A stretch of 64,000 nt of DNA from Flaccisagitta enflata (GCA_965153355.1 OZ231127.1:34906001-34970000), one strand, 5' to 3'; positions 40,301 to 52,220 are shown, counted from the stretch's first letter. Made by a program: numbers and translations. Notes: generated from the letters alone by a model not told the origin.

Positions 40301-42289
40301 ACCTTGAAGTATTGGGAGCTAAACCACAGATCGCGAACGCATCGTTGTGCTCTCAGCTGGTAGACCATCGGATAATTGTTTTATTCATTTATTCTTCTAG
40401 CTAAATTCGTCTTTGCTTGAGTCTCCATTTGCAACTGTCCCCATCTGGTGTCCTCGCTTCTTTCTTTATCGCGCTTTTTCTTTAGCACGAGCATTTTCAT
40501 TGCAAAGTATGCGCATCGACTTTCCTCTTGTCTCACTCAGTGCCCTATGGCTGAATTTTAAGAAGAATTCTACCACATTTTTCTCGAAGTCACCTAATTC
40601 CAGCCCTCGGCGCTTTGATGGCTAAATCGGTACATATGCAAGTCAAGAGTTTTATTTATGTTTCAGCGAATGGCCTATTTACACTGCGAACCATAAAAAA
40701 GGAAACAGCTGTTCTATAAATTATTTCTCATGCAAAAAAACGAGTTATTACATTAATATTACATAAATATGTTTTTTTTTTTGTGAGAAATGGAAAGAGT
40801 GTCATCAAATGAAGCCAATGACACAAATCCCATGAATTTTCATTGATTATGTTAGGTTTTACAGTGGAAAGAAGATATGGTGTAAGCATCTGTGTATTAA
40901 CAGTGACTTCTTTAAAAAAATATAAAAAAGAGACCTTTTTTATTTGATATTTATCATTTGCAGTACAGAAAATCAATTAAAATCATACATCATTTGAAAG
41001 ATACAGTTAAGCTTCACTAGAAGGCATCTCAAGGGACTGGTTGATTTCATGCCTTCTAGGCGAGGTGCCTTATAGCCAACATGTATATTTATGCACCCTA
41101 CTGAGTACATAAGGTACATGAGGTGGCAACAAATTGATTTGACCTTTACTTTTAGCGATGAGCGATGATTGTAAACAGCTTTACTGTGATCATTAACCAG
41201 CTCGCCACCTGACATACAAGCGCATAAAGAATGTGGACAGATGGTAGCGATTATTCTTGCACCTTAAACTCTCAAGGCATAATTATACAGTGGTTGAATA
41301 TGTTAGAATAAGAAGGAATGTTTTCAGATTCTGTTTTATGGAAAACTAGGAGTGGTTCGCCTATTAACTAGTCAGTGACGATTCACAAGACCCTTTTTCA
41401 TTTATTTCAGATTATGTATAGTGAGGGATATTGTTCCAATTTTCATGTCATTCAATTACCAACATGGTATCATCGTCATCCACTGTTCTGTATCTCCACC
41501 TTGATGTTTAAACTAGGAGAACTGCCACTTTTATGACGGTTTCTAGAGGTCCAACCCATATATAATCCATGGCAAATGAGTGCAAAAAAATTCCTGGGGC
41601 GCTTTTTTCAATATTTACATTTTTTACCTTCATGAGGTACAGGTCATTGAATTTTCCCATTTTTTGGACAAGCAACCTTGTTTTGCTTGTAACTTTTGAA
41701 CGAATCAAGCTAGAAATGCCAGATTGGTCCCATTTTGAAGATCTCTTCAAGATCTTTCCAACTGTCACCAATTTTTTGTAAATCCGTTCAAAAATAACTG
41801 AGATATAAGCTGTCAAACATGAGCAATTTCATGGGGATTTTGGACAATTATCTTGGATATGGAATTTTTCCCATTTTTGGAACAATTTACTTGTTTTGCT
41901 CGTAACTTTTAAACGAATAAAGCTAGAAATGCCAGATTGGTCCCATTTTAAAGATTTTTTGAAGCTCTTTCAAACCGTCACAAATTTTTAGTGAATCCGT
42001 TAAAAAATGGCCGAGTTATGACTGGTCAAACACGAGCAATATCATTGTGATTTGGAGTGATTTTCCCACCACCTTTTTCACAGTCTGATTTTGACTTTAG
42101 ATACCTCCTTGGCTCCTCAAATCTGCTTAGGAGTCGTAATATATATGTCAGCCCATCTGTCTGCCTGTCTATTGGCCTTTCAATCAGTGACCCTTATCAC
42201 GTGTAAAGACTCAAGGCCTGGATTATGGCCTCACTGCTACACTGTAAGAACACAGGCTTCAGGATTGAAATCTGGTGTTTAAGTCAGAG

Positions 42290-43040
42290 GTTGCAGGGCA
42301 GCACCAGCTACCCCACATGGGTTGAAGTTCTATAGAACACGTCACAGGGGGGGCTTTAGCTTGTTCTGGACTAACGGTCTATGATGGTGTAAATGCTTTG
42401 GGGATTTGGGTCTTGGGGTTGGAACTTGGGCCTCAGATCTGGGATATAGGAATGGAATTTGGGCAAGAAGGCTGGAATTGGGGCCTCAAGGCAGAGGATT
42501 GGGCCTTGAGGCTTGGATCCGGGCCTTGAGGCTGGAAATTTGGCAGCAAGGCTGTTTTTATTTGGGCCTCAAGGATGGAATTAGGGCCTGGAGGCTGGAA
42601 TTGGGGCCTTGAGGCTTGGATTAGGGCCTCGAGGCTTGGATTAGGGCCTTGAGGCTTGGATTAGGGCCTCGGGGCTAAAATTTGAGCTTTGAGGCTGGGA
42701 TTTCATCTTCAAGGCTGAGATTTGAGCTTTGAGGCTGGGATTTTAGCTTTGAGGGTGGGATTTGAGCTTCGAGGCTAGGATTTGAGCTTCAAGGCTGGGA
42801 TTTGTGCCTTGAGACTGGGATTTGAGCCTCAGGGCTAGGATTTGAGCCTTGAGGCTGGGATTTGAGCCTGAAGACTGAGATTCGAGCTTCCAAGCTGGGA
42901 TTTGGGTCTCGAGACTAGGATTTTGGCCTTGAGGGGGGGGAGACAGAGAAAGAGAAGGAGAAGAAGAAGGAGAAGAAGGAGAAATTTCCCCTATGTGTGA
43001 AAGCATAGGTCATTGGTCCCTTCGGGGCCGCTGCCCAAAA
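42290..43040. mobile_element. Minisatellite-core hairpin element, copy 3 (AAAGCATAGGTC subfamily)
   Basis: Core of about 20-21 bp units (GGGCCTTGAGGCTGGAATT / TTGAGCTTTGAGGCTGGGA), ending CCCCTATGTGTGAAAGCATA-GGTC and CTTCGGGGCCGCTGCCCAAAA. The right stem differs from copies 1 and 2 and matches copy 9. Confidence 0.75.
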
Positions 43041-43333
43041 AAATTAAATTGGGGACTGACCGACTGATCAACCGACCAACCAATGGACAAAGCGGGTTGT
43101 AGAGTGGCGTGCATGCCATTAAAAAGAAATTAGTAAAAACAGAAGTATTCGTCAGAATTTGTTAACTAATCCAAATCAATTCATCTCGCAATCTTTTCAG
43201 AATGGCAATGCTGTTAAAAAAGCTTATAACACATCTGCTACACGTAAGAGTGACATCAGACTGTCAGCAAGCGACAATGTACTGCAGCCACAGAATCATG
43301 GCATAACTTTTTTCAGACCAATCACACTTATTT

Positions 43334-43976
43334 TGGGGGCCATATGTCCCGTAGAACACAGGGGGACATTGTCCGTCCGGTTGTCCGTCCATTCATCCAT
43401 TCGTCCATCAGTCCCCCCCTTCAGGCCCCTCAGGCCCCAAATCCAGCCTCTCAGTATTCAAATCCAGACTCTCAGTATTCATATCTGGCCTCTCAGTATT
43501 CAAATTTGGCCTCTCAGGCCTCAAATCCGACCTCTAAGGCCTCAAATCTGGCCTCTCAGGCCTTAAATTTGGCACCTCAGGCCTCAAATCTGGCCCCTCA
43601 GGCCTCAAATTTGGTCTCTCAGGTCTCAAGTCTGGCCTGTCAGGTCTCAAATCCGGCCTGTAAGGCCTCAAACCTGGCTTCTTAGGCCTCAAATTAGCCC
43701 TCTCAAGCCTCAAATTAGCTCTTGCAGGCCTCAAATTAGGCGTCAAATTAGGCCTCAAAGGCTTCAAATCAGACCTAATGGCCATTTCAGCCTTGGGAGA
43801 GCCTTCAGACTCTTGAAGGCTTTCAATCAGTGTACGATAGCATCTCATCAATGTTGTCAGGCAGGACGAACAAAAGTCCCCTTGTGTTCTACAGGGCTTT
43901 GTCCCCTTTGGAGCTGCTGCCCTGCTTCCTCTCACACAAATTTACAATCATGCAAAGCAGGGCAACGGGTATCTTC
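43334..43976. mobile_element. Minisatellite-core hairpin element, copy 4
   Basis: CCGTAGAACACAGGGGGACA and a CCTCTCAGGCCTCAAATYTGG core, then GTCCCCTTGTGTTCTACAGG, GAGCTGCTGCCCTGC and AGCAGGGCAACGGGTATC. The left terminal segment is missing. Confidence 0.75.
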
Positions 43977-44028
43977 TAGTCCATTCCTTCCTCCCTAGAC
44001 CAAAAATGGTGCAAAAAGACCACTGATT

Positions 44029-44482
44029 AACAGGTCGCCCAAGGGCAATATGTGCTCAGCAATACTGCTTTGCATAATTGTCAATTGGAGTGAGAGGAAG
44101 CAGGGCAGCGGCCCCAAAGGTGACAAAGTCCTGTAGAACAGGGGAACTTTTGTACATCCGTCCTTCCATCCATTCCCCCAGGCCCTCTCAGGCCTGAAAT
44201 CTACCCTCTCAGGCCTGAAATCTACCCTCTCAGGCCTGAAATCTGCTCTCTCAGGCCTTGAATCTGGGAGAGCAGGCCAAATCCCAGCCTCAAGGCTCAA
44301 ATTGCAGCTTCAATTCTCAAATTCTTGCCTCACAATCTCAGTTGAGCAGAAGTCCCTCTTTGTTCTACAGGACATCATCCCCTTTGAGGCCGCTGCTCTG
44401 CTAACCATTAGCTTCAATCACCAACATACAAAGCAGGGTATCACATATCGCTGACCACATATTGCTCTGGGGCGACTGGTTG
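44029..44482. mobile_element. Minisatellite-core hairpin element, copy 5, both ends present
   Basis: Left end AACAGGTCGCCCAAGGGCAA-TATGTGCTCAGC is complemented at the right end (GCTGACCACATATTGC...GGCGACTGGTT). Copies that keep both ends, such as this one, show the terminal inverted repeat is at least 50 bp. It lies at the axis of the giant inverted repeat. Confidence 0.8.
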
Positions 44483-44599
44483 CATTACTGCCCCTGCCAC
44501 TGTCCTGCCATGTATTTGGCCTTGTTCTTTCCCTCTCATCTGATCTGTGGCCTCTAGCCTTCCCAGACCTCAATTCAGACTTCCTCAATTCAGCCCTTT

Positions 44600-45730
44600 G
44601 GGCAGCCGCCCCAAAGGGGACAAAGTCCCGTAGAATACAGGGGACTTTTGTTCGTCCGTTTGTGCGTCTGTCCGTTTGTTTGTCCCCCCAGGCCCTCTCA
44701 GACCTGAAATCTGCCCTCTCAGGCCTAAAATCTGCCCTCTCAGGCCTGTAATCTGCCCTGTCAGGCCTTGAATCTGTCCTCTCAGGCCTTATAACAGGAT
44801 GATCAAAAAATTTGGTAAAAACATAAAAGCACAAAAACCACACTTCTTGATGGCCCAGTAATACAAAATTTGGGGTATAGCCTCCTAATTAGTTCTACTA
44901 GATGTTAGAATGTGCCGTTTTTCATAAGAATAATCTTGGTTGGCAAAGGAATGAATTATACTCTGGTCAAACGTTCCCATTTCACAGAATTTTTACCAGT
45001 AACCTGGAAGTTTTTCTTCAAATCATTCTCCTGTCTAAACGGTTTGAGCTACAGATGCCAGATTGGACTCAAATGAAAGAAAATTAAAATATCTTTCATT
45101 TGAGACTAATCTGGCATCTGTAGCTCAAACCGTTTAGACAGGAGAATGATTTGAAGAAAAACTTCTAGGTTACTGGTAAAAATTCTGTGAAATGGGAAAG
45201 TTTGACCAGAGTATAAATCATTCCTTTGCCAACCAAGATTACTCTTATGAAAAACGGCACATTCTAACACCTAGTAGAACTGATTAGGAGGCTATACCTC
45301 AAATTTCGTATTACTGGGCCATCAAGAAGTGTGGTTTTTGTGCTTTTATGTTTTTACCAAATTTTTTGAACATCCTGTTATTTGCCCTTTCAGACCTGAA
45401 ATCTGTCCTCTCAGGCCCTAAATCTGCCTTCTCAGGCCCTAATTCTGCCCTCTCAGGCCTGAAATCAGCCATCTCAGATTCAAGACCTGAGATGGCAAAT
45501 TTCAGGCCTGAGAGGGCAGATTTTAAGCCTGAGAGGGCAGATTTCAGGTCTAAGAGGGCCTACGGGGCGGACAGACGGATAGACAGATGGATGGATGGAC
45601 GAACAAAAGTCCCCTGTATTCTACAGGACTTCATCCCTTTCGGGGCCGCTGCCCTGCCTCCCATTCCGATTTACAACCAAGGCAGGGCAACGGGTATTGT
45701 TGACCACGTATTACCCTTGGGCGATCTGTT
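44600..45730. mobile_element. Minisatellite-core hairpin element, copy 6, interrupted
   Basis: Left stem GCCCCAAAGGGGACAAAGTC, core to 44790, then the 591-bp palindrome described next, then the core in the opposite sense, and right stem CTACAGGACTTCATCCC and GCAGGGCAACGGGTATTG to 45730. Confidence 0.75.
44791..45381. mobile_element. Near-perfect 591-bp palindrome inside copy 6
   Basis: ATAACAGGATGATCAAAAAA at 44791 pairs with TTTTTTGAACATCCTGTTAT ending 45381. The arms match almost throughout with scattered mismatches, and the axis lies at about 45086 in an AAAATTAAAATATC loop. High arm identity suggests a recent or gene-converted fold-back element. Confidence 0.9.
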
Positions 45731-45734
45731 TATA

Positions 45735-46070
45735 CCTCAATTCAGTCCTCCAAAGCCTCAAATCAGCACTTTTAAGCCTTTAATATAATCAGCTCTCTTT
45801 AAATGATTCTCCTCTCTATAGCCTCAAATGAGCCCACTTGGGCCTCAAATCCTCCCCCTCCAGCTTCAAATCAGTCATCTCAAGCCTCAAATCAGCCTTC
45901 TCATGTCTTAACTCATCCTTCTTGCCTTCAAATCAATCCTCTCAAACCCCCAACCCATCTGGCAAGGCCTCAAATCAGCCCTCTATCACCGTTAGTCATT
46001 CTTTACACACAACACCTTTGTAGTCTATGAGCCATAGACCCTCAACCTAGAACAAGCAAACAACCCCCTG
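45735..46070. repeat. Degenerate CCTCAAATCAGCC-type minisatellite
   Basis: About 15 imperfect units of CAGCCCTCTYAAGCCTCAAAT without hairpin stems; a relic of the same core. Confidence 0.75.
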
Positions 46071-47266
46071 TTTTGCAGCACTATACTTCCTTTGGGGAGG
46101 TTGGCCCTGCTTCCTCTCGATTACTCAGATCTTGCTTAAAGACTAGAATTTCAATCCAGAACATTGAGAAAGAGTCTAAAAACTGAAATATGATAAGGGT
46201 CACAGATTCAAAGACAAACAGACAGACAGACAGATAGGCAAACAGACAGACAGACAGATTAACAGATGGGCTGACATACATATTACGACTCCTAAGCAGA
46301 TTTGAGGAGCCAAGTAGGTATCTAAAGTCAAAATCAGACTGTGAAAAAGGTGGTGGGAAAATCACTCCAAATCACAATGATATTGCTCGTGTTTGACCAG
46401 TCATAACTCGGCCATTTTTAACGGATTCACTAAAAATTTGTGACGGTTTGAAAGAGCTTCAAAAAATCTTTAAAATGGGACCAATCTGGCATTTCTAGCT
46501 TTATTCGTTTAAAAGTTACGAGCAAAACAAGTAAATTGTTCCAAAAATGGGAAAAATTCCATATCCAAGATAATTGTCCAAAATCCCCATGAAATTGCTC
46601 ATGTTTGACAGGTTATATCTCAGTTATTTTTGAACGGATTTACAAAAAATTGGTGACAGTTGGAAAGATCTTGAAGAGATCTTCAAAATGGGACCAATCT
46701 GGCATTTCTAGCTTGATTCGTTCAAAAGTTATAAGCAAAACAAGGTTGCTTGTCCAAAAAATGGGAAAATTCAATGACCTGTACCTCATGAAGGTAAAAA
46801 ATGTAAATATTGAAAAAAGCGCCCCAGGAATTTTTTTGCACTCATTTGCCATGGATTATATATGGGTTGGACCACTAGAAACCGTCATAAAAGTGGCAGT
46901 TCTCCTAGTTTAAACATCAAGGTGGAGATACAGAACAGTGTCTTCAACATAATCATCGGTTTTCCTCTTCATCATCATCGATATCACTTGTCATCGTCAT
47001 TGGTATTCCTCTCCATCATCGGAATCGCCGTCATCATTTACCTTTTTTCCAACCATTGCTTGTCAGATGCCTTCAAAGCGAGCAAAATATCCATCAAAAA
47101 TTCAATTATTCATGCGCTATAGTGAAATTTGCCTGAAAGGCGGGTGCCTTATATGCGGGGCTTATCAACAAAGGAAGTAAGGGACAAAAGTTGGGACTTT
47201 TAAAATCATGCCTAGAAGCGAGGAATGCCTTATTAGCGGGTGCGCTCTAGCGAAGCTAAACTGTAT

Positions 47267-47690
47267 TTAAAAGAGCTTTCATTTGTCGCCAATCTCACAT
47301 TTTTAGCTCAATTTGTTTAGACACAGTAAAGGAAAGACTGAATAGTATCAATTTTCAAGTTTGAAAAAGTGCATTACCAAAGTGTACCCATTTAACTTCA
47401 AACAAATGTCCTTTCCAAACGAGTAAAGCTAGGAGGCTGGGATTGGGCTAAAATGAAAAATCTTTTGAAAATATTTCGAACGGTCACACAGCCAGTTCTA
47501 GAGGTGCGTTAACGCATCTAGAAACATCCATAGAACAAAGATGTTTCTCATATATATTCAGACGCTATGTTTTTAATTATGAGGAAGAAAACAATATTAT
47601 GAACATCCACTGCATTTATCCTTTATAAGGATTCCTTATAAAGTAATTTATCTCTCATTTCTTTTCAGATGTCCTTCCATCCAACTATCC
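47267..47690. other. No gene recognised
   Basis: Carries the AAACGAGTAAAGCTAGGAGG phrase (47417) of the dispersed unit and GGTGCGTTAACGCATCTAGAAA (47504), a hairpin-type end. Confidence 0.45.
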
Positions 47691-48315
47691 CCCCGTGTGG
47701 CCTCAAAACCTCCAAGCCCCATCAGGCCCTAAATCAGCCCTCCGAGGCTCGTATTCAGCTCCTTCGGCCCTATGTTTGCCCTCTCAGGCCTCAAATTTGT
47801 CCTCTCAGGCCTCAATTTAGCTGTCAAATCTGGCCCCTCAAGCCTGGAGACTGACTTTAATTCTCAATCTGCCATATGTATTAACTCTCACAGGCAGAGA
47901 CGTGGGAGGCAATATAGACAAATGAAGAGACAAATGAAGAGATACATGAAGAGATACATGAAGAGATACATAAAGAGACATATGAAGAGACACATGAAGA
48001 GACACAAAGAGAAATGAAGAAACATGAAGAGAAATGAAGAGACATGAAGTGTTATGAAGAGACATGACAAGAGATGAAAAAAATCCAGAAAAATCACGTT
48101 AAGAAATTTTCTGGATACGGATGAACAGACCTACCTACCTACCTAGACACTGCCGCTTATAGAGTTGCAAGGACGCATCTAAAAACAACACTGTTCTACA
48201 GGACAACGACCCTCAAGGGCCGCTGCCCTGCTCTCACTCCAAAATTTCAGCTGATCCCTCCAAGAAGGGAGATGGGCATCGCTGACCATGTGTGGTCCCT
48301 GGATGACCGGTCTAT
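47690..48315. mobile_element. Minisatellite-core hairpin element, copy 7, rearranged
   Basis: Core fragments (CCTCTCAGGCCTCAAATTTG) to 47850, then a GAAGAGACATAYAT minisatellite at 47915-48070, a hairpin-family end (GAGTTGCAAGGACGCATCTAAAAAC), and the right stem TGTTCTACAGGACAACGACC...GCCGCTGCCCTGC at 48190-48232. Confidence 0.6.
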
Positions 48316-49020
48316 CACCTTTCCTGGCTTTCCATCACCAATGTCTATCACGCGTCTTTCCACGTGACTATCTTTTATGATTCCTCGCAAAAAAAAAAAA
48401 AAGATTATCGTGTCATTGGTATTCAGCGGCGTCATATTCATTGAAATCTGGGATTTCCTAAACAATTGAAGCGCGAAATGATAAAGGAATGAAGTTATGG
48501 AAAGACTTGTCATCCTCTGCCGTGAATCAAAAATACGTCAAGCCGAGCTTTGCCTTTAATCGCTCGGAGGTGGTTGCCGGTAGCGAAAATTCAATCATAT
48601 TCATGTACCAATCGTTGCAAATCCATCTATTAACAAGTAACACGGGGATAGACCCGACTTTGTGCTGCTTCTTCATTTTTCCAATTTCTTGTATTTTCTT
48701 AATTTGGGGTTTTGCTCATTATTATTTGTTGTACTTTAGGAAACAGTGATGGGGTCTAAACCGGGCAAGATAAAGGGTAATGTGTTGTTTTACCCTTTTT
48801 CCTGCGAGTCCAAAGCCTCGGCTGAGGTCCAACACTTTATATTTTGTTTATCTTTTATTGTCCTTTATTGTCTTTACTTTTTCTCATTGCCAACATTATC
48901 GCAATTCTGATACAATATCGTCCCTACCCCCTCCCCCACTCCCAATTACAACAGAGGCATCTTTAATGCGCATTTTCACACTTTCCAGCGTGACCCGCAG
49001 ACTCACGGATGGAACGCCTT
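48316..49020. other. No gene established
   Basis: AT-rich sequence with only short frames, including an 86-codon ATG frame at 48489-48749 without recognisable features. Confidence 0.35.
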
Positions 49021-49624
49021 ACACACTAGGTTGGACGAAGATCCACGATTTCGGAAATCTGTCTTGCTTATATCAGTGATGAGTTCAGAATCACTTACTA
49101 AGAGCTACTATCAAGTGTCAAGACCATGGAGTGGAAAAAATTGTGGTCGTGCCACCCTCCCCCCTTTACTCTTAAGCCCATCTTCTACCATGTAAATTTT
49201 CTCAATTTCTAATTGAATAATCTCTCAAAAAAGGGTCTAATACACTTGTTCCCGCCATCTCCTTGCGAGACAAACACAGGGGTGCCAGGGAAAGGATATT
49301 GAGTTGAAATCAATTGGAGATAGAGAACCCCAGCAGCCCCAAATAGGGCTCAAAAAACTCAAAAATTGAATTGAAGATGTTTAAAATGAGCAATATTCTT
49401 TTTTTCTGTTCTGTGGTACCTTAGCACTACATTTACTGATCAGTCCTTTTCAGCAAGTGTAGGGGTGCGTTTCTAAGAGCCCCTTGTAGGGCCTTGAAAC
49501 TCCAAAAAATGGATTCTCCATGCAATTTTGTGCCAGAATGACTTTTTTTGGGGCACCTTCTAAGATTTTTTTTTACCAGCTTTCTCAAATCTTGCGTGTC
49601 AAGGGTATGAACAAGTAAGAATGA

Positions 49625-50062
49625 GAACAGGTCGCCCAAGGGCAATATGTGGTCAGCGATACCCGTTGCCCTGCTTCGCATGATTGTGAATTGGAGTGAG
49701 GGGAAGCAGGGCAGCGGCCCTGAAGGGGATGAAGTCCTTTAGAACATTGGGGACTTTCATTGGTCCGTCCGTTTGTCTGTCCGTCCATCTGTCCATCTGT
49801 CTGTCTGTCCGTCCATCTCCCCAGGCCCTCTCAGGCCTGAAATCTGTTCTCTCAGGGCTGAAATCTACCCTCTCAGGCCTGAAATCTTCCCTCCTATGCC
49901 TTGAATCTGAGAAGGCAGATCTAAGGCCGGAGAAGGCCTGAAAGAGCCGATTTCAGACCTGAGAGAGCAGATTTTAGGCCAGAGAGGGCAAATTCAATGC
50001 TGGAGAAAGCAGATTCAAGGCCTGAGAGGGTAGATTTCAGCCCTGACAGGGCAGATATCAGT
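49625..50062. mobile_element. Minisatellite-core hairpin element, copy 8, right end truncated
   Basis: Full left end (AACAGGTCGCCCAAGGGCAA) and stem. The core reverses near 49905 (CCTTGAATCTGAGAAGGC). It then passes into a GGGTCACAATATTGTTGCGG repeat at 50068 instead of the expected right stem. Confidence 0.75.
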
Positions 50063-50163
50063 GATGAGGGGTCACAATATTGTTGCGGACGGGTGGGCAG
50101 GGTCTTCCAACCCCCATCTACACCTCAACCCCCCGCAAGCATATACAATAGTTACAAAGGCGT

Positions 50164-50634
50164 TAGATGGTCAGCGGTACCTGTGCCCTGCTTAAATAGG
50201 TTGTGGCTGAAGTTGAGGGGAGAGCAGGGCAGCGGCCCCGAAGGAATCGACGACCTATGCTTTCACACATATGGGGATTTTCACTTCCTTCTTCTTCTCC
50301 TACTCCTTCTCCTCCTCCGCACCCTCCATCCCCCCAACCTTCAGGTCCATATCTCAGCCTCAAGGCCCAATTCCCAGTCTTGAGGCCCAAATCCCTTGAG
50401 ACTGGGATTTAGGCCTTGGGGTTGGGATTTGGGCCTTGAGGTTGGGATTTGGGCCTCAAGACAGGGAATGGGGCCTGGAGAATGGGATATGGGCCTCGAG
50501 GCTGAGATATGGGCCTTGAGGTCAGGGGAGGGGGGTATGAAGGAGGAGGAGGAGGAGAAGAAGAAGGAGGAGAAAATCCCCCATATGTGTGAAAGCATAG
50601 GTCATCGACCCCTTCAGGGACGCTGCCCAAAAAG
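50164..50634. mobile_element. Minisatellite-core hairpin element, copy 9 (AAAGCATAGGTC subfamily)
   Basis: Stem GACCTATGCTTTCACACATA-TGGGG (50251) against CCCCATATGTGTGAAAGCATA-GGTC (50578-50603). The core has CTTCTTCTCC... and GAGGAGGAGG runs in inverted positions, plus GGCCTTGAGGTTGGGATTT units. Confidence 0.8.
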
Positions 50635-50656
50635 TATCTAACTAGTCATTCAAGGA

Positions 50657-51089
50657 TCGCACATGGACAGTGGTACCCGATGCCCTGCTGAGAGTGATTC
50701 AGTGATGAAGTGGAGTGAGAGCAGGGCAGCGGCCCCAAAGGGCTGATGTCCTGTAGAACACCGGGGGGAATTTCCAGACATCCTGAGGGGGCATTTTTCA
50801 GGCCTTAGATGACTTATCTAGGCCACTGAAGGCATATTTGAAGGCTGGAGGGCAGAATCAAGGCTTGGAGGGCAGATTTGAGGTCTGGAGGGCAAATTTG
50901 AGGCTGAGGGGGCTGATTATAAGTCTGGAAGGCTGATTTGAGGCCTCGAAGGCTAAATTGAGGACTGGTAGGGCAGATTTGAGGTCTTAATGGCCAACCG
51001 GGGGGGGGGACGGAAGGATGGACCGACGTCTGGAAATTCCCCCCTGTGTTCTACAGGACATCGGCCCTTTGGGGCCGCTGCCCAAAAAG
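50657..51089. mobile_element. Minisatellite-core hairpin element, copy 10
   Basis: Stem GCGGCCCCAAAGGGCTGATG-TCCTGTAGAACACCGGGGGGAATTTCC paired with GGAAATTCCCCCCTGTGTTC...GCCGCTGCCC at 51030-51082. Core of AGGCTGGAGGGCAGATTTG-type units. The stem sequence differs from other copies but co-varies on both arms. Confidence 0.8.
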
Positions 51090-51119
51090 CTAGTTTTCCC
51101 GTTTTTTCGACTCTATCAT

Positions 51120-51445
51120 CGCACACCAATGGACTAACAGATAGACGGACAAAGCCTTTTATAGAGTTGTGTGTCCGCAATTAAAACGAGGAAGAAAAAG
51201 AGGAAAAAAAATTGAAAAAAGAAATAAAAAAACAAGGCCAACACCTCTAAGTCGCGTAAAGTCGTCAAGACTAAAAGACAAAATATAAAAGGACTTAAAA
51301 TGACTTAAAACGACGTAAAACGACGTAAAATGGCGAAAATAAGCTAAGCGTGATGGACTGACGGACCGACCAACGGACCAACCAATGGACCGACCGACAG
51401 ACGGACAGAGTGGGTCATAGAGTCTCGTGCACATGACTAAAAAAG
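51120..51445 (-). mobile_element. Two hairpin-ended family fragments
   Basis: GACGGACAAAGCCTTTTATAGAGTTGTGTGTCCGCAATTAAAA (51142-51186) and a longer piece 51237-51445 with a GACTTAAAACGACGTAAAA interior and end GAGTCTCGTGCACATGACTAAAAAA. Confidence 0.65.
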
Positions 51446-51699
51446 GAGAAAGGAGAATAAAAAAAGGAACGCTAGGTAACTGAAACAGGAGGAGTTAAGA
51501 AATTGTTGGAATGTATTGATCATCAGGTTGATGACCTGATTAATAAGTGACTACATGGTTCGTCCAAATGATTACAACATCGACTCTTATTGGTCACTTC
51601 ATGTTATTGATACAATTTACTGTAAAATTCTAACTGTATACCTGTTGACATTATAACTGATTCCAAAATTAGGTAAGAAATTTTACAAAATGTAATGCA

Positions 51700-51872
51700 A
51701 GCCTCTTAGTTATGACAAAGCCAGATATGCAGCAGGACTGTCGCGGATGGCTGGGCAGGGGCAGTAATGCAAAAACCGCTGGCAATTCAAAAACTTGACC
51801 AATGGACGGACAGATGAACTTATGGACTGACTGGCAGGGCACGGTGTACAGTTGCATGTCCGCGAAAAAAAG
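51700..51872 (-). mobile_element. Hairpin-ended family copy, GTTGCATGTCCGCG subfamily
   Basis: GACTGTCGCGGATGGCTGGGCAGG...GACCAATGGACGGACAGATG core...GTACAGTTGCATGTCCGCGAAAAAAAG. Confidence 0.5.
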
Positions 51873-52220
51873 GCATGCCTGCACAAAAGAAATCAATTCT
51901 ATGGATTTTTGGTCATTTTGAGTCTTTTGGGCTAGACTGACCCTGCCTAAATGCCCCTGGGACCCTCTAAATCCTTTCTCCTGCATCCCTGCTACTACTC
52001 TACGAGTGGGAAGTCATGGAAAATTGAATTTGGCACAAAAAAAAAAAAAAAAAAAAAAAGAGCTGGAGAAGGGGGGGTGGGGTGGCACGACCACAGTTCT
52101 TCTTACTCTGTGGCCCTAAAACTTGATAGAATTTCCTTGTACATGTCCCTGAACGCCTCACTTATATAAGCAAGACAGATTTCCGAGATCGTGGTTCTTC
52201 GTCCAACCTATTACACACGG

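Larger units (their letters stand above)
41001..47266. repeat. Giant inverted repeat enclosing a cluster of hairpin elements
   Basis: The inner, well-matched arms are about 41480-42200 and 46190-46943 (axis near 44210). For example, the 102-codon frame at 41508-41816 minus is repeated almost unchanged at 46605-46913 plus, and CTGTATCTCCACCTTGATG at 41489 is complemented at 46918-46936. Weaker outer matches (ATACAGTTAAGCTTCACTAG at 41001 against CTAGCGAAGCTAAACTGTAT at 47247-47266) extend it to about 6.3 kb. The middle holds hairpin elements 3 to 6. Confidence 0.75.
49022..52220. repeat. Second large inverted repeat
   Basis: GTTGGACGAAGATCCACGAT then GGAAATCTGTCTTGCTTATAT (49031-49075) is complemented at 52150-52208; GTGGTCGTGCCACCC (49142) is complemented at 52080-52094. 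Arms of about 350 bp (49022-49385, 51885-52220) enclose three hairpin elements and hairpin-family fragments. Confidence 0.75.

Noticed and set aside
41508-46913. 102-codon frame conserved almost unchanged in both arms (41508-41816 minus, 46605-46913 plus)
   Set aside because: Conservation is explained by the arms being copies of each other. The frame overlaps the dispersed non-coding phrase and shows no recognisable domain. A coding role is not excluded but has no independent support.
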